Positions 25,310-34,222 are shown, numbered from the stretch's first letter. The stretch is DNA of 64,000 bases from Archangium violaceum (GCF_016887565.1 NZ_CP069396.1:12506001-12570000); one strand, 5' to 3'. Made by a program: numbers and translations. Notes: generated by a model not told the origin, from the sequence alone.

Positions 25310-26527
25310 ATGCTGCTACACTTCGCCAGGATGCTCACGGGAAGGGCTACACGGAAGGTGCTGGGCACCGTACTGGGGGGCTTCATGCTCCTGGTGCCGG
25401 TGCCGAGCGCCGCCGCCGACTGGTTCTCGGATGACTTCGAGACGGGAACCCTGCGCTCGTCGGATTCCCCCCCGGGCCGCTGGGATGAGACTCCCATCAG
25501 CAGCCCCAACAGCCTCGCCAGCGACGCGGCCGCCGCGCACCGGGGGCTGTATGGACTGCTGCTGACCGATCGCTCCAGCACCACGGCCTTCCAGGCGAGC
25601 GCCGATGTGGCACGGCCCTCCCTGATGTCGTCGTTCTTCTTCCGGACGTGGCTGCGCCTTCGCTCGGTCAGCACGTCTGGGGATGTGGTGCTCGTCCAGG
25701 CCCTGCCGGCGCTGGTGGAGCTGCGCATCGCCCGGCAGGACCCCGTCTGGGAGCTGGCCGTGAGGAACGGCTCGGGCCGGCAGTACGTCAGCCGGCGGAC
25801 GCCGACAACGGAGCCGGTGCGGGAAGACCGCTGGTACCTGGTCGAGTTCGGTGTCCGAGGGATGGGAAGCCCTGCTGGACAGGCCTGGCTCTGGCTGGAC
25901 AGCGTCGAGGTCGCCTCCCTCTCGGGGATGGACTGGCAGGACGCGGACTACCAGTTGGAACAGCTCCGGGTGGGCGAGCCGTGGACGGACACCGGGAGAT
26001 TCGTCGGCTCCATCGACGTGGATGATGTGCGGGTGAGTGCCACGCCCATGGCCAGCCACCTGGAGCTGCGGCTGCCGGAGGAGTCGAAGTCCGGCTGCAT
26101 CGCGGTGGAGGTGTCGCTGAGGGCCTCCTCCGGGGATGCGCTCGCGCCCGCGCCGTACGAGGTGCCCGTGACGCTCGGCGTGCCGGCGGGGAGCGGGAGC
26201 TTCCACACGGACACAGGTTGCAAGGACTCGGTGGAGTCGGTGCGCCTTCCCGCGGGGACCACGGAGCGCCGGGTGTACTTCCGCCCGAGCGGAGCCAGTG
26301 GAAGGGCCATGCTGCGAGCGTCCCATCCGGACTTCCTGCCGGCCACGCTCACGGTGGACGGAACAGGCGGCCCGGGGGAGACGCCGGATGGCGATGAGGC
26401 GGCGGGCCCCTGGACAACGGACCTGGGGTGCTCGGCCACGGGAGGCTTCGCGATGATCCCGATGCTCCTGGGCCCCTGGGTGCTGTGGAGGCGACAGCGC
26501 CCGCTTCGCACGACGAAACGCCGCTGA
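25310..26527 (+). CDS. secreted LamG-like protein with MYXO-CTERM-type tail
   Basis: 405 residues from ATG at 25310; an ATG at 25331 is equally possible. A signal peptide ends near VPSAAA. A concanavalin/LamG-like beta sandwich covers about 25-230 (DWFSDDFETG, DRWYLVEFGVRG, GSIDVDDVRV), then comes a second beta domain. The C-terminus has a Pro/Gly/Asp-rich linker, LGCSATGG, a hydrophobic helix and WRRQRPLRTTKRR, the Cys-TM-Arg layout of the myxobacterial MYXO-CTERM sorting signal. The protein is therefore probably processed and displayed at the surface or on vesicles. The gene follows the GH5 gene by 30 bp and may share its transcript. Confidence 0.78.
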   Translation: MLLHFARMLTGRATRKVLGTVLGGFMLLVPVPSAAADWFSDDFETGTLRSSDSPPGRWDETPISSPNSLASDAAAAHRGLYGLLLTDRSSTTAFQASADVARPSLMSSFFFRTWLRLRSVSTSGDVVLVQALPALVELRIARQDPVWELAVRNGSGRQYVSRRTPTTEPVREDRWYLVEFGVRGMGSPAGQAWLWLDSVEVASLSGMDWQDADYQLEQLRVGEPWTDTGRFVGSIDVDDVRVSATPMASHLELRLPEESKSGCIAVEVSLRASSGDALAPAPYEVPVTLGVPAGSGSFHTDTGCKDSVESVRLPAGTTERRVYFRPSGASGRAMLRASHPDFLPATLTVDGTGGPGETPDGDEAAGPWTTDLGCSATGGFAMIPMLLGPWVLWRRQRPLRTTKRR

Positions 26528-26742
26528 AGAGACAGCCCATACCGGGCACTGCCAAAGCCCCCTGCCTGACGCACCGGGCGTGCGCGCGCAGCAACCGGTC
26601 GAAGAGGAGCACCAGAAGGCCGCCAGCGAAGCCCCTACACGGTTTCCCGGTCCGGTCTCCATCACATCGGCGCTCAACCCCACTCATTCCTACAGACAAG
26701 ACCGGCTGTCATGGCGCGTCCGGTCAGACCACGAGCAGGCAC

Positions 26743-26967
26743 ATGACCAAATGGAAGACCGAAACGGCCACCGTCGACCTCCGTGAACTCGACATGTCTG
26801 AACTGGAAAGGGTCCGTGGTGGCTCCGCCGACGATGTGCTGTTGAACCCTCAACCGCTGCCGCCAAGAGCGACGAGCGATCGCTCGTTGTTCTCTCGGGT
26901 GACGCTGAATCCGCAGCCCGAGCCGCCGGGCATTCTGTTTTCGCGAGTGAGGTCTCTCTCACAGTAA
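26743..26967 (+). CDS. double-glycine-leader peptide with NPQPLPP motifs, candidate RiPP precursor
   Basis: 74 residues. ATG at 26743, preceded by GAGCAGG. The first 27 residues look like a leader of the double-glycine type: ELDMSELERVRGG ends at residues 26-27. The remaining 47 residues hold two copies of a Pro-rich motif, LLNPQPLPPR and TLNPQPEPPG, each followed by a xLFSRV segment. The gene ends 13 bp before a cytochrome P450 gene, so the two are almost certainly cotranscribed. NPQPLPP-type peptides occur in myxobacteria and other bacteria, to my knowledge without an assigned function. No transporter or peptidase is adjacent. The core lacks Tyr and Trp, the usual residues crosslinked by RiPP P450s. 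Confidence 0.7.
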   Translation: MTKWKTETATVDLRELDMSELERVRGGSADDVLLNPQPLPPRATSDRSLFSRVTLNPQPEPPGILFSRVRSLSQ

Positions 26968-26980
26968 GCTCACGGCCCGT

Positions 26981-28255
26981 ATGTCCAAAGACAGCACCTC
27001 CTCCGGACTTGGGTCCGAGTACAACCCGCTCGACTCTCCTCAGCTCGAGAATCCTCACCCGTTCCTCGCACGCGCACGGCGAGAGGAGCCGGTGTTCTTC
27101 AGCCCCTTGCTCGGGTCGTGGGTGGTGACGCGCCATGCGGACATCAGCGCCGTGGTCGCCGATACCGCCCGCTTCTCGTCCGCCGAGTCCATCACGGTGG
27201 GGGCCGCGACGATGCCGCGGGAGGTTGTCACCACGCTGATGGACGGCTACCCCCTGGTGCCGAGCCTCGTCGACAACGATCCGCCAGCGCATACGCGCTT
27301 CCGGGGCCTCGTCAGCAAGGCCTTCACCGGGCGGCGCCTCGCGGAGAAGGAGCCCTTCATCCGCGCCCTCGTGGACGAACTCATCAGCGCTTTCATCCAG
27401 GAGGGACGAGCGGACCTGTTCCTCCGGTTCGCCCATCCGCTGTCGTCCAGCATCATCGCGGAGATCCTCGGGATCCCCCGCGCGGACATCAGCAGGTTCC
27501 GGCGCTGGTCCGACGAGCTGTCCACGGTCCTGGCGGCGCATGGCCCCGTCGAGCACCAGGTCGCGTGCGCTCGAGGCGTGGTCGACTTCCAGCGCTACCT
27601 GGCCGCGGCGCTCGAGGAGCGGAAGACCTCTCCCCGGGAGGATCTGCTGAGCGACATCATCACCGAGGGCCAGGGGATGACGCCGCCGATGAGCATGGCG
27701 GAGCTCGTGAGCCTGCTGATGCAGGTACACTTCGCGGGTCACGAGACGACGGCGGGCCTCATCGTGGGGGCGGTGGAGTTGTTGCTCAACAACCCGGAGC
27801 AGTTGCATGCACTCCGGGACAACCCGGCCCTCACCGCGGGCGCCGTCGAGGAGGCGGTGCGGATGGTCTCCCCCGTGCATGCCATGTTCCGCACCGCACG
27901 GGAGGACGTGGAGCTCGGGGGCATCCCGATTCCGAAGGGCGCCCACATCCGGCTCGTCTACGCCTCGGCCAACCGGGACGAGCACAGGTTCCACGAGCCG
28001 GAGTGCTTCGATATCCGGAGGCCTGACGTCAAGAAGCACCTCGCCTTCGGCCAGGGCCTCCATTTCTGCATCGGCGCGCCGCTCGCACGGCTCGAGGCGC
28101 GTCTGGCGCTCGAGGCGCTGCTCCGGCGTCTCCCAGGTCTCCGGCTCGTGCCGGGGCAGAAGCCGGGTTTCCTGAAGAGCGTCACCGTCCGGAGGCACGA
28201 GAGCCTCGAGGTGACGTGGGACGCCCCTGGGCTCGATGGGCTGGCTCGGCCCTGA
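26981..28255 (+). CDS. cytochrome P450
   Basis: 424 residues, a normal soluble bacterial P450. I-helix oxygen-activation motif HFAGHETT (250-257), K-helix EEAVR, and heme-binding loop FGQGLHFCIG with the thiolate ligand Cys363. The N-terminus NPLDSPQLENPHPFLARARR fits CYP107/CYP109-like bacterial enzymes. No ferredoxin or reductase gene is nearby. It is the second gene of a pair with the double-glycine-leader peptide, so tailoring of that peptide is an attractive possibility; oxidation of an unrelated small molecule is the alternative. A weak ribosome site and the 13-bp gap suggest translation coupled to the peptide gene. Confidence 0.92.
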   Translation: MSKDSTSSGLGSEYNPLDSPQLENPHPFLARARREEPVFFSPLLGSWVVTRHADISAVVADTARFSSAESITVGAATMPREVVTTLMDGYPLVPSLVDNDPPAHTRFRGLVSKAFTGRRLAEKEPFIRALVDELISAFIQEGRADLFLRFAHPLSSSIIAEILGIPRADISRFRRWSDELSTVLAAHGPVEHQVACARGVVDFQRYLAAALEERKTSPREDLLSDIITEGQGMTPPMSMAELVSLLMQVHFAGHETTAGLIVGAVELLLNNPEQLHALRDNPALTAGAVEEAVRMVSPVHAMFRTAREDVELGGIPIPKGAHIRLVYASANRDEHRFHEPECFDIRRPDVKKHLAFGQGLHFCIGAPLARLEARLALEALLRRLPGLRLVPGQKPGFLKSVTVRRHESLEVTWDAPGLDGLARP

Positions 28256-28281
28256 TTCACTTGAATTCAACAGGGCGGCGG

Positions 28282-29196
28282 TCAGGTCATCCTTCGCTGC
28301 TGGCGGGCCCACGTCTCGAAGCTCATGGGCGAGAGACCGTAGGAGCGGGCGCTCTCGGGCCGTGCCAGCACCGGGGCGACGTTCATGTACGTCAGGCCCC
28401 GCGCCACGCCGGGATGCAAGCCGGCGGCGACGGCCTCCTCGACCGTGCCCGACTGCACTACGTACTCCTTGCCGTCGAGGCGCGAGAGGATCTCGGCGAT
28501 CTGAGGAATCGTGAGCAGGTCGCCGGCGAGCTGCAGCGTCACACCTTTGAACCTGGCGGGATCGTTGATCGCCGCCGCGACTGCCTTGCCGATGTCCTCC
28601 GGGGCGATGAGCCCGATGGGCCGATCGGTCCTGATCACCGTGACCAGCCGGCGCCCGTCGGCGAAGCCGGCGGGATCGAGCATGGGGTGGTCCATGAAGG
28701 TGGCGGGCAGGATGATGGTCCAGTGGTCGAAGCCGGCGTTGCGCACGAGCTCGCAGGTAGCGAGCTTGTTCTCCCAGTAGTCCTCGTGGGACTTCCAGCG
28801 ACCCTCGGCCCAGCCCTCGACGTTACGGTGGTCGCCGACGCCCGACGTCGCGGTGTGCACGAACGTGCCGACGCCTTCGGCCAACGCGGCCTCGACGAGG
28901 TTTTTCCCCTGCTCGCGCTCCTTGCTGTAGTCAACGCCGGTCGCGGAGACGATGGGCGACTGCATCGAGAACACCGCCCGTGCCCCGGCGCAGGCGGCGC
29001 GCAGCGACCGCGGATCGTCGAGATCCCCGACGACCACCTCGGCGCCGGCCGCCGCGAGGGCCTTCGCGTTCGGCGCGTCTGGGCTGCGCACCATCACCCG
29101 CACCGATGTGCTGCCTTCGGCCAGCAGCGCCCGGGCGGTGGCGCCGCCCTGTCGCCCTGTGGCGGCGGTTACGAGAACGGGAGCGCTGCTGTTCAT
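28282..29196 (-). CDS. NmrA-like NAD(P)-binding protein
   Basis: 304 residues from ATG at 29196, with GGAG about 8 bp upstream. Rossmann loop VTAATGRQGGATARAL (9-24), then VRVMVRSPD and VVVGDLDDPRSL, the pattern of NmrA/quinone-reductase-like atypical SDRs. These either sense NADP(H) redox state or reduce quinone-like substrates. It is divergent from a TetR gene across 90 bp and is the probable target of that regulator. Confidence 0.88.
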   Translation of the reverse strand: MNSSAPVLVTAATGRQGGATARALLAEGSTSVRVMVRSPDAPNAKALAAAGAEVVVGDLDDPRSLRAACAGARAVFSMQSPIVSATGVDYSKEREQGKNLVEAALAEGVGTFVHTATSGVGDHRNVEGWAEGRWKSHEDYWENKLATCELVRNAGFDHWTIILPATFMDHPMLDPAGFADGRRLVTVIRTDRPIGLIAPEDIGKAVAAAINDPARFKGVTLQLAGDLLTIPQIAEILSRLDGKEYVVQSGTVEEAVAAGLHPGVARGLTYMNVAPVLARPESARSYGLSPMSFETWARQQRRMT

Positions 29197-29211
29197 GCGG
29201 GTCTCCAGTAA

Positions 29212-29225
29212 GTGGGGTGCCCCAC
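29212..29225. promoter_or_regulatory. candidate TetR operator
   Basis: GTGGGG-TG-CCCCAC, perfect 6-bp arms, lies in the 90-bp gap between the divergent NmrA and TetR genes. GCCCACCCCGTTTG about 45 bp away repeats the half-site. Confidence 0.4.
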
Positions 29226-29285
29226 CGTTTAGACTTCGGTGGCAAGATATGGAGGCCCACCCCGTTTGTCGAGAAGAGGATCGCC

Positions 29286-29894
29286 GTGGATCGTGTGAAG
29301 ACGTTGCGAGCGGACGGCCGACGCAACCGGGAGCGGATCGTCGCCGCCGCCGTGGAGCTGGTCGGCAGGGATGGCGCGCAGGCGTCGCTTGAGGAGATCG
29401 CGCGGCGGGCGGGGGTGGGCTCCGCGACCCTGCACCGACACTTCCCGTCGCGGCGGGCGCTGTTGGAGGCGGTATTCCGCGTCGGCGTCGCGCAGCTCTG
29501 TGAGCGGGCAGCCGCGCAGCCGGGCGAGGACCCCAGCGCTGAGCTGGCTGCATGGCTTGAGGAGATGACGGTTTACACCGCGACCCACCGCGGGCTTGCG
29601 GCTGCGCTGCTGGCCGGCCCGGATGGCCTCTCGCCAGAAGAGATCTGCTGCACCGGCATGCTGCTCGACGTGTTGGAGGTTCTGGTGGCACGAGCCTCGT
29701 CTGTGGGCGCGCTTCACGCCGGCGCCACTGCGGAGGACCTGATGCTCTTGGTGAACGCGATCGCCGTCGCCACCGAAGACGATCCGACCACCGCGAGCCG
29801 GTTGCTGCGCCTCGCGCTCACCGGCATACGGTCTGAAAACCGGAACGGTACCCCTTCTCGGCCGGGTCGGGCTCGGGCGCCGACGAAGAAGTAG
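29286..29894 (+). CDS. TetR family transcriptional regulator
   Basis: 202 residues from GTG at 29286, with AAGAGG 8 bp upstream. N-terminal TetR helix-turn-helix (about 8-55): RERIVAAAVELVGRDGAQAS, then EEIARRAGVGSATLHRHFPS. The C-terminal helical domain is the ligand-binding and dimer part. Probably a repressor of the divergent NmrA-like gene and of itself, induced by a small electrophile or drug-like ligand (inference from the arrangement). Confidence 0.9.
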   Translation: MDRVKTLRADGRRNRERIVAAAVELVGRDGAQASLEEIARRAGVGSATLHRHFPSRRALLEAVFRVGVAQLCERAAAQPGEDPSAELAAWLEEMTVYTATHRGLAAALLAGPDGLSPEEICCTGMLLDVLEVLVARASSVGALHAGATAEDLMLLVNAIAVATEDDPTTASRLLRLALTGIRSENRNGTPSRPGRARAPTKK

Positions 29895-29953
29895 GCGCTC
29901 GCGGTCTCCGCTGTCGACCTTCGGGACGGGCGATCTCCGTCGCTCATTCCAGC

Positions 29954-30250
29954 ATGGAGCCGCGCCAGCCCTTCCTGTTCCGCTCCCCCGGCAGTGCCCG
30001 GCCCGATCAGTGGGCGGATGGCCGGGCTGGCGAGCGGCAGCGCGGTGCCGGATTGTCTGAGATTGTCGCCTTGCACCTCATGCTCCCACCCGGTCTGGAG
30101 CCGGCAGCGGAGCTGCGACAGTTGGAGCAGGCGGGGCTTCTCACCCTGGGAACCGGGGAGGAGGGGCCACGCATGATCCTGACGCTCTCTCTCGTCACGG
30201 GAGGCCCGCCGAAGCGCTTGTCCCTGCCAGACTTCGGCTGGTCTGACTGA
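29954..30250 (+). CDS. hypothetical small protein
   Basis: 98 residues. Codon composition is coding-like (LSEIVALHLMLPPGLEPAAE, QLEQAGLLTLGTG), but no family or domain is recognised and no clear ribosome site is present. It might instead be a remnant. It is listed because the 450 bp between the TetR gene and the ArsR-like gene would otherwise be empty. Confidence 0.3.
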   Translation: MEPRQPFLFRSPGSARPDQWADGRAGERQRGAGLSEIVALHLMLPPGLEPAAELRQLEQAGLLTLGTGEEGPRMILTLSLVTGGPPKRLSLPDFGWSD

Positions 30251-30350
30251 CCGGCCATTGGTCCCGAGCACGCTGAAGACGGGCCGAGCTGAACGGCCCC
30301 CGGGTGCACACCTCCCGGGGGCACGCTCGCCCCACCTCTCCGCGCTCGAG

Positions 30351-30950
30351 TCAGGGCTCGGGCGGGCCGCGCCGCTTCGCGCGAGGGCGGATGGGCGCGA
30401 GCACGAAGGCGAGGCTCATCAGGCGCTCGCGGCCGGGCGCCCTCGGCTGGCTGGTGAGCTCGCAGAGGCGCTCGATGAGCCTGTTGACCTCCTCCAGGTC
30501 CTGGGGGCTCACCCAACCCTTGTTGCGTGCCGTCCAGAGCTCGCGTCGCGGACCGTTGACGGCCACGTCCTCCAACCGCAGCGCCTCCTCGAAGTCGCGC
30601 GTCGCGATTCGCAGCAGGCCGCGGGCGAACTTCGCCAGGGCCGCGAGGTTGCCGGCCTTTCCAGCACGATAGGCCAGGCGAAGGGGCGCATCACCGGTGC
30701 CGGCGAGGCGGTAGCGCCGCTCTTCTCCCTCGGCGGACTCCACCTCGCGAACCAGCCCGCCGCGACAGAGCACCCGTAGGTGGTAGTAGAGCCCATCCGC
30801 CGGACGCCCGAGCTGTTCCGCCAGGTCGGCGACACTCGCCTCGCCGCCGAGCGCGGCCAGGGTGTCCACGAGTTCCTGCCTCACCGGAGAGGAGAGCAGC
30901 CGAATCTGCGCCGTGTCGTGGATGGCACGGCGGTCGAACGTCCTGGGCAT
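30351..30950 (-). CDS. ArsR-like winged-helix transcriptional regulator
   Basis: 199 residues. Winged helix at about 15-95: RLLSSPVRQELVDTLAALGG, VADLAEQLGRPADGLYYHLR and a basic wing GEERRYRL. The C-terminal 100 residues are helical and unassigned. No metal-binding Cys pairs are visible, so the signal is probably not a metal. It is divergent from the S41 peptidase gene with a long perfect palindrome between them, consistent with control of both. Confidence 0.82.
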   Translation of the reverse strand: MPRTFDRRAIHDTAQIRLLSSPVRQELVDTLAALGGEASVADLAEQLGRPADGLYYHLRVLCRGGLVREVESAEGEERRYRLAGTGDAPLRLAYRAGKAGNLAALAKFARGLLRIATRDFEEALRLEDVAVNGPRRELWTARNKGWVSPQDLEEVNRLIERLCELTSQPRAPGRERLMSLAFVLAPIRPRAKRRGPPEP

Positions 30951-30971
30951 GCGCGGCGAACTCCCATCCTC

Positions 30972-31002
30972 TTGTTGAAATTCAGCGGCACTATTTCAAC
31001 AA
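30972..31002. promoter_or_regulatory. 31-bp palindromic operator
   Basis: TTGTTGAAAT (30972-30981) and ATTTCAACAA (30993-31002) are perfect 10-bp arms with an 11-bp spacer, a centre-to-centre distance of two helical turns. It sits 21 bp upstream of the ArsR-like start codon and 42 bp from the peptidase ATG. Confidence 0.65.
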
Positions 31003-31044
31003 TGTGTGGCCGGCGCAAGCCGTGCCGGCAACCTCGGAGCTTCC

Positions 31045-32442
31045 ATGTTCAACCCGTCCGCACTTCAGGCCGTGCGCAGCGGCGCACTCGTGGTCTGTGC
31101 CGCCGTCCTTGCGTCATGTGCCGCCGTCCCCGCCTCCCCTGCCGCACCGGAGAAGCTCTCGCCCGAGGCGGTCCGAGCGGACCTGCGCTTCGTGAGGGAA
31201 ACTCTCGAGCGCAACCATCCGGACCTGACGCACGCGCTCGACCGGAGCGAGCTCGACCGCGTCATGGCCGAGGTGGAGCGCACGCTCGACCACCCCCTGA
31301 CGCGCGACGAGGCGTGGGCAGCACTGGCCCGGCTGAACCCCGCCTTCGGGGACGGACATGTGTTGATTGGCCTCCAGGACTGGCGGGAGGAGAGCCGCGC
31401 GCACCTGGCACGGGGCTCCGGCTTCTTCCCGTTCGAGGTGTCCCTCACGGCGGATGGAGCGCTGAAGATTCTGTCGGCGCTCGGAGGCGGCCAAACGGCG
31501 CATGCCGGTCGGATCCTCACGCGCATCAATGGCCAGGACGCGCGCCAGCTCACCCGGGAGCTGCTGGCCCGCATCCACGGAGACACCCCGCTCTTCCGAG
31601 CCGCACTGCTCTCGCGGCGCTGGTGGCTCTACTACTGGAAGCTCTACGGCATGCCCACGCGCTTCGAGCTGGAGCTGGACGGGGCCGAAGTCGTGCGCAC
31701 GCCGGCCGGTCGGGTGCTCCCCGCCGTCCTTCAGGATGAGGCCCACTTCGAGCAGCTCTACCGCTTCGAGCTGCTCGACGGCGGGAGTGCCCTGCTCACC
31801 CTGAGCTCGTTCTCCTGGCCTGACAAGGAGCGCTACTTCGCCTTCGTGCGGGACGCCTTCGGCAGGATGCGGGCCACCGGGACGCGGCGGCTCATCATCG
31901 ACCTCCGCGCCAACGGCGGAGGGGACGACGACATGTGGAAGGAGGGCATCCTCCGCTACGTGGCCGACCGCCCCTATCGCGCGGGCTCGAGCTACCTCAA
32001 GCGGGTGCTGGAGCCCTATCGCAAGTCAGGTGAAACCACCGGCCAGGTGGTGGCCGGTGAAATCACCAGCCTGGAGGAGCCCCGGCTGGACGAGCCGCTT
32101 CGCTTCGAGGGGGAGGTGTGGCTGCTCGTCGGGCCACTCACCTACTCGTCAGCGGTCCTCTTCAGCAACGTGGTCCAGGACTACGGCTTCGGCGCCGTGG
32201 CCGGGGTGGGTGGCGCGGCACGAGTCCGTCAGTCCGGCGGCGTGCAGAGCGTGGTCCTGCCCAACACCCAGCTGATGCTGTCCTACCCCAGGTTCGTGCT
32301 CGACCGGCCCTCGGGTGCACGGGAGCCAGCGCTGCTGCGGCCGGAGCTGGTGCTCGACGACGACCCGCTGCGGCCCCGTGCGGTCGTCGAGGCCCTGTTG
32401 TCGCGGACCGCGGCCCCGCGCAGTGAGTCGGCCGCGCCTTGA
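31045..32442 (+). CDS. S41 family (tail-specific-like) peptidase, lipoprotein
   Basis: 465 residues from ATG at 31045, with GGAG 6 bp upstream. Signal peptide with lipobox LASC. A helical N-terminal domain leads into the S41 core with LIIDLRANGGGDDDMW and GPLTYSSAVLFSN, whose second Ser is the expected nucleophile. A PDZ-like segment (GRILTRINGQDARQL) is present. Predicted periplasmic serine protease; the substrate is unknown. The neighbouring ArsR-like regulator probably controls it through the palindrome at 30972. Confidence 0.88.
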   Translation: MFNPSALQAVRSGALVVCAAVLASCAAVPASPAAPEKLSPEAVRADLRFVRETLERNHPDLTHALDRSELDRVMAEVERTLDHPLTRDEAWAALARLNPAFGDGHVLIGLQDWREESRAHLARGSGFFPFEVSLTADGALKILSALGGGQTAHAGRILTRINGQDARQLTRELLARIHGDTPLFRAALLSRRWWLYYWKLYGMPTRFELELDGAEVVRTPAGRVLPAVLQDEAHFEQLYRFELLDGGSALLTLSSFSWPDKERYFAFVRDAFGRMRATGTRRLIIDLRANGGGDDDMWKEGILRYVADRPYRAGSSYLKRVLEPYRKSGETTGQVVAGEITSLEEPRLDEPLRFEGEVWLLVGPLTYSSAVLFSNVVQDYGFGAVAGVGGAARVRQSGGVQSVVLPNTQLMLSYPRFVLDRPSGAREPALLRPELVLDDDPLRPRAVVEALLSRTAAPRSESAAP

Positions 32443-32494
32443 AAGCATTCTCGCTGAATCAGCGCCGTCGCTCAAGGCGTCGGCGCTTTGCTAA

Positions 32495-33427
32495 CTACCA
32501 AAGAGAGGGGTTGGCGGGAGGCGCGTCCTCCAAGAAAGGCGTCACCATCGATTCGAGTACCTTCGTCTCCCCTGAGATCCCAATATGAGAGGTCGCGGGG
32601 AGGATCACCAACCGCGCCGCAGGAACCTTCGTGAGCATCCCAGTCGCGGCCGCCTCCTCATCGCCTCCGCCCCGCAGCTTGAACATCGCCACCGCGTGTT
32701 CCAGCTTCACGCCATCCGCATCACCCACGATGACCATCGTCTTGGCTGAAATGGCGCGCATCTGAGCGTCGGTGATGTTCTGGTCGTTGATGTTCAACAC
32801 CTTCATCTTCTCGATGTAGGCCTCGAACGCCTTGGGATCAGCCGTGTGCTTCTTGAACGCTGCTTCGACTGGAGAGCCTGCGAACACCTCGGCGCTCAGG
32901 CCCCCAATCGCCTTGAACACCGCAGGGTACCAACCGTCCTTACGATAGGTGGCGGACAGCGAGACGAGCTTGTTGACGAGCGTGGGGTGACGCAACGCCA
33001 GCTGCAGCGCCACCCCTCCACCTTGAGAGTAGCCCATCACATCCGCGCGCTCCACCTTCAGGGCCCGCAGCAATGCCGCAGCGTCATCGCCGAACTGCTC
33101 GTAAGACATCTTCCGCGACGTGTCCGCGGTTCGACCGTGGCCCTGTTGATCAAAGACAATCACCGAACGCTTCGCAGCGAAGGCCGCCACCCAAGGCTTC
33201 ATTGAGTCGGTGGATAGGAAAGCCCCAGGAATCAACAGCAACGGAGCTGTCTTGGACTTGCCCAGCTCTCCGTACACTTCGTAGTAGAGCTTCAAGCCGT
33301 TGATGGGCAGATGGCCACTGCGTGAAGGGCTCGGTCCTTGCGGCTTGGACGGTGGAGGCGACGACTCCGCAGCCCACGCCGCCACCCCCATGGCAACAAC
33401 TCCCATCACCACCATTCGTCGAAACAT
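32495..33427 (-). CDS. exported alpha/beta-hydrolase
   Basis: 310 residues from ATG at 33427, with GAGGAGG 9 bp upstream. Signal peptide ending AAWAAE. Alpha/beta-hydrolase core: LLLIPGAFLS (oxyanion region), FDQQGHGRTAD, nucleophile elbow VMGYSQGGGVA, acid in VIVGDADGV, and catalytic His in ILPATSHIGIS. Predicted periplasmic esterase or related hydrolase, with homology to haloperoxidase/proline-iminopeptidase-like enzymes. It faces the S41 peptidase gene tail to tail. Confidence 0.88.
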   Translation of the reverse strand: MFRRMVVMGVVAMGVAAWAAESSPPPSKPQGPSPSRSGHLPINGLKLYYEVYGELGKSKTAPLLLIPGAFLSTDSMKPWVAAFAAKRSVIVFDQQGHGRTADTSRKMSYEQFGDDAAALLRALKVERADVMGYSQGGGVALQLALRHPTLVNKLVSLSATYRKDGWYPAVFKAIGGLSAEVFAGSPVEAAFKKHTADPKAFEAYIEKMKVLNINDQNITDAQMRAISAKTMVIVGDADGVKLEHAVAMFKLRGGGDEEAAATGMLTKVPAARLVILPATSHIGISGETKVLESMVTPFLEDAPPANPSLW

Positions 33428-33717
33428 CCGGCTGGCCTCCTCGAAAGAGAGAGCACCGCTTATGCCCCAGCAGACACGGATCGGCGACGACTCACTTCTG
33501 CGATGTAGAGCACTGAGCAGAGGCGGAATGGGGCTCCCCCAAGCAGGGGCGAAGCCGGAGCCGGAGGAGGAGAGCCCGTCCTTTGCCGCGAAGGTGGAGG
33601 AGCCGAAGAAGGCGCCCGAGCCCCCTCTTCGGAGACCCAAGGCAGCACCCAGTTCAAGAAACTCCCTCGCCGGCGGGAGGACTCAGTGTTCCCGCGCGCT
33701 TGCGGCGGAGGTTCCGA

Positions 33718-34122
33718 TCACGCCTTCTTGTTCTTCTCGTCCCAGAGCATGGGCTCCCACAGCTCCACCTTGTTGCCGTCCGGATCCATGATCCACGCGA
33801 ACTTGCCGTTCTCGTGGCTCTCGGGGCCCTTCACGACTTCTACTCCGCCCTTGCGGAGCTGCGCGAGCAGCTCGTCGAGGTTGTCGACGCGGTAGTTGAT
33901 CATGAAGGACGACGTGCTCGGGCTGAACCAGTCGCTGTCCTTCTCCGCGACGTGCCAGACGGTGAGGCCCTTGTCCTCGGCCTTGTCGTCGGGCCACTTC
34001 AGAATTCCGCCGCCCCAGGGCTCGAGCTGAATGCCGAGGTGCCTCTGGTACCAGGCGGCGAGCGCCTTGTGGTCCTTCGTGGATTTGAAGAAGACGCCGC
34101 CGATGCCTGTGACCTTTGCCAT
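33718..34122 (-). CDS. VOC/glyoxalase-like protein
   Basis: 134 residues, one VOC domain with the two beta-alpha-beta-beta-beta repeats (GIGGVFFKSTKDHKALAAWY; FMINYRVDNLDELLAQLRKG; WIMDPDGNKVELWEP). The final Glu of KVELWEP is the usual metal ligand; other ligands are not certain. Probably a glyoxalase/bleomycin-resistance-like or fosfomycin-type relative with no assigned substrate. Confidence 0.85.
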   Translation of the reverse strand: MAKVTGIGGVFFKSTKDHKALAAWYQRHLGIQLEPWGGGILKWPDDKAEDKGLTVWHVAEKDSDWFSPSTSSFMINYRVDNLDELLAQLRKGGVEVVKGPESHENGKFAWIMDPDGNKVELWEPMLWDEKNKKA

Positions 34123-34222
34123 GGCGACGAGTGAACGCGGGCGGTGTTGGCTGAGTCAACGCTTTTCGCGGCCGTGCGGGGCTGAGACGAATCGACGCGA
34201 CCTGCCGTCCTGAGACGAAGGG

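Noticed and set aside
29714-30271. A 185-codon minus-strand frame
   Set aside because: It overlaps the TetR gene end and has a composition unlike protein.
33428-33717. Plus-strand frame rich in Pro/Glu/Lys between the hydrolase and VOC genes
   Set aside because: No start with a ribosome site, no homology pattern; it is probably non-coding, perhaps a decayed linker.
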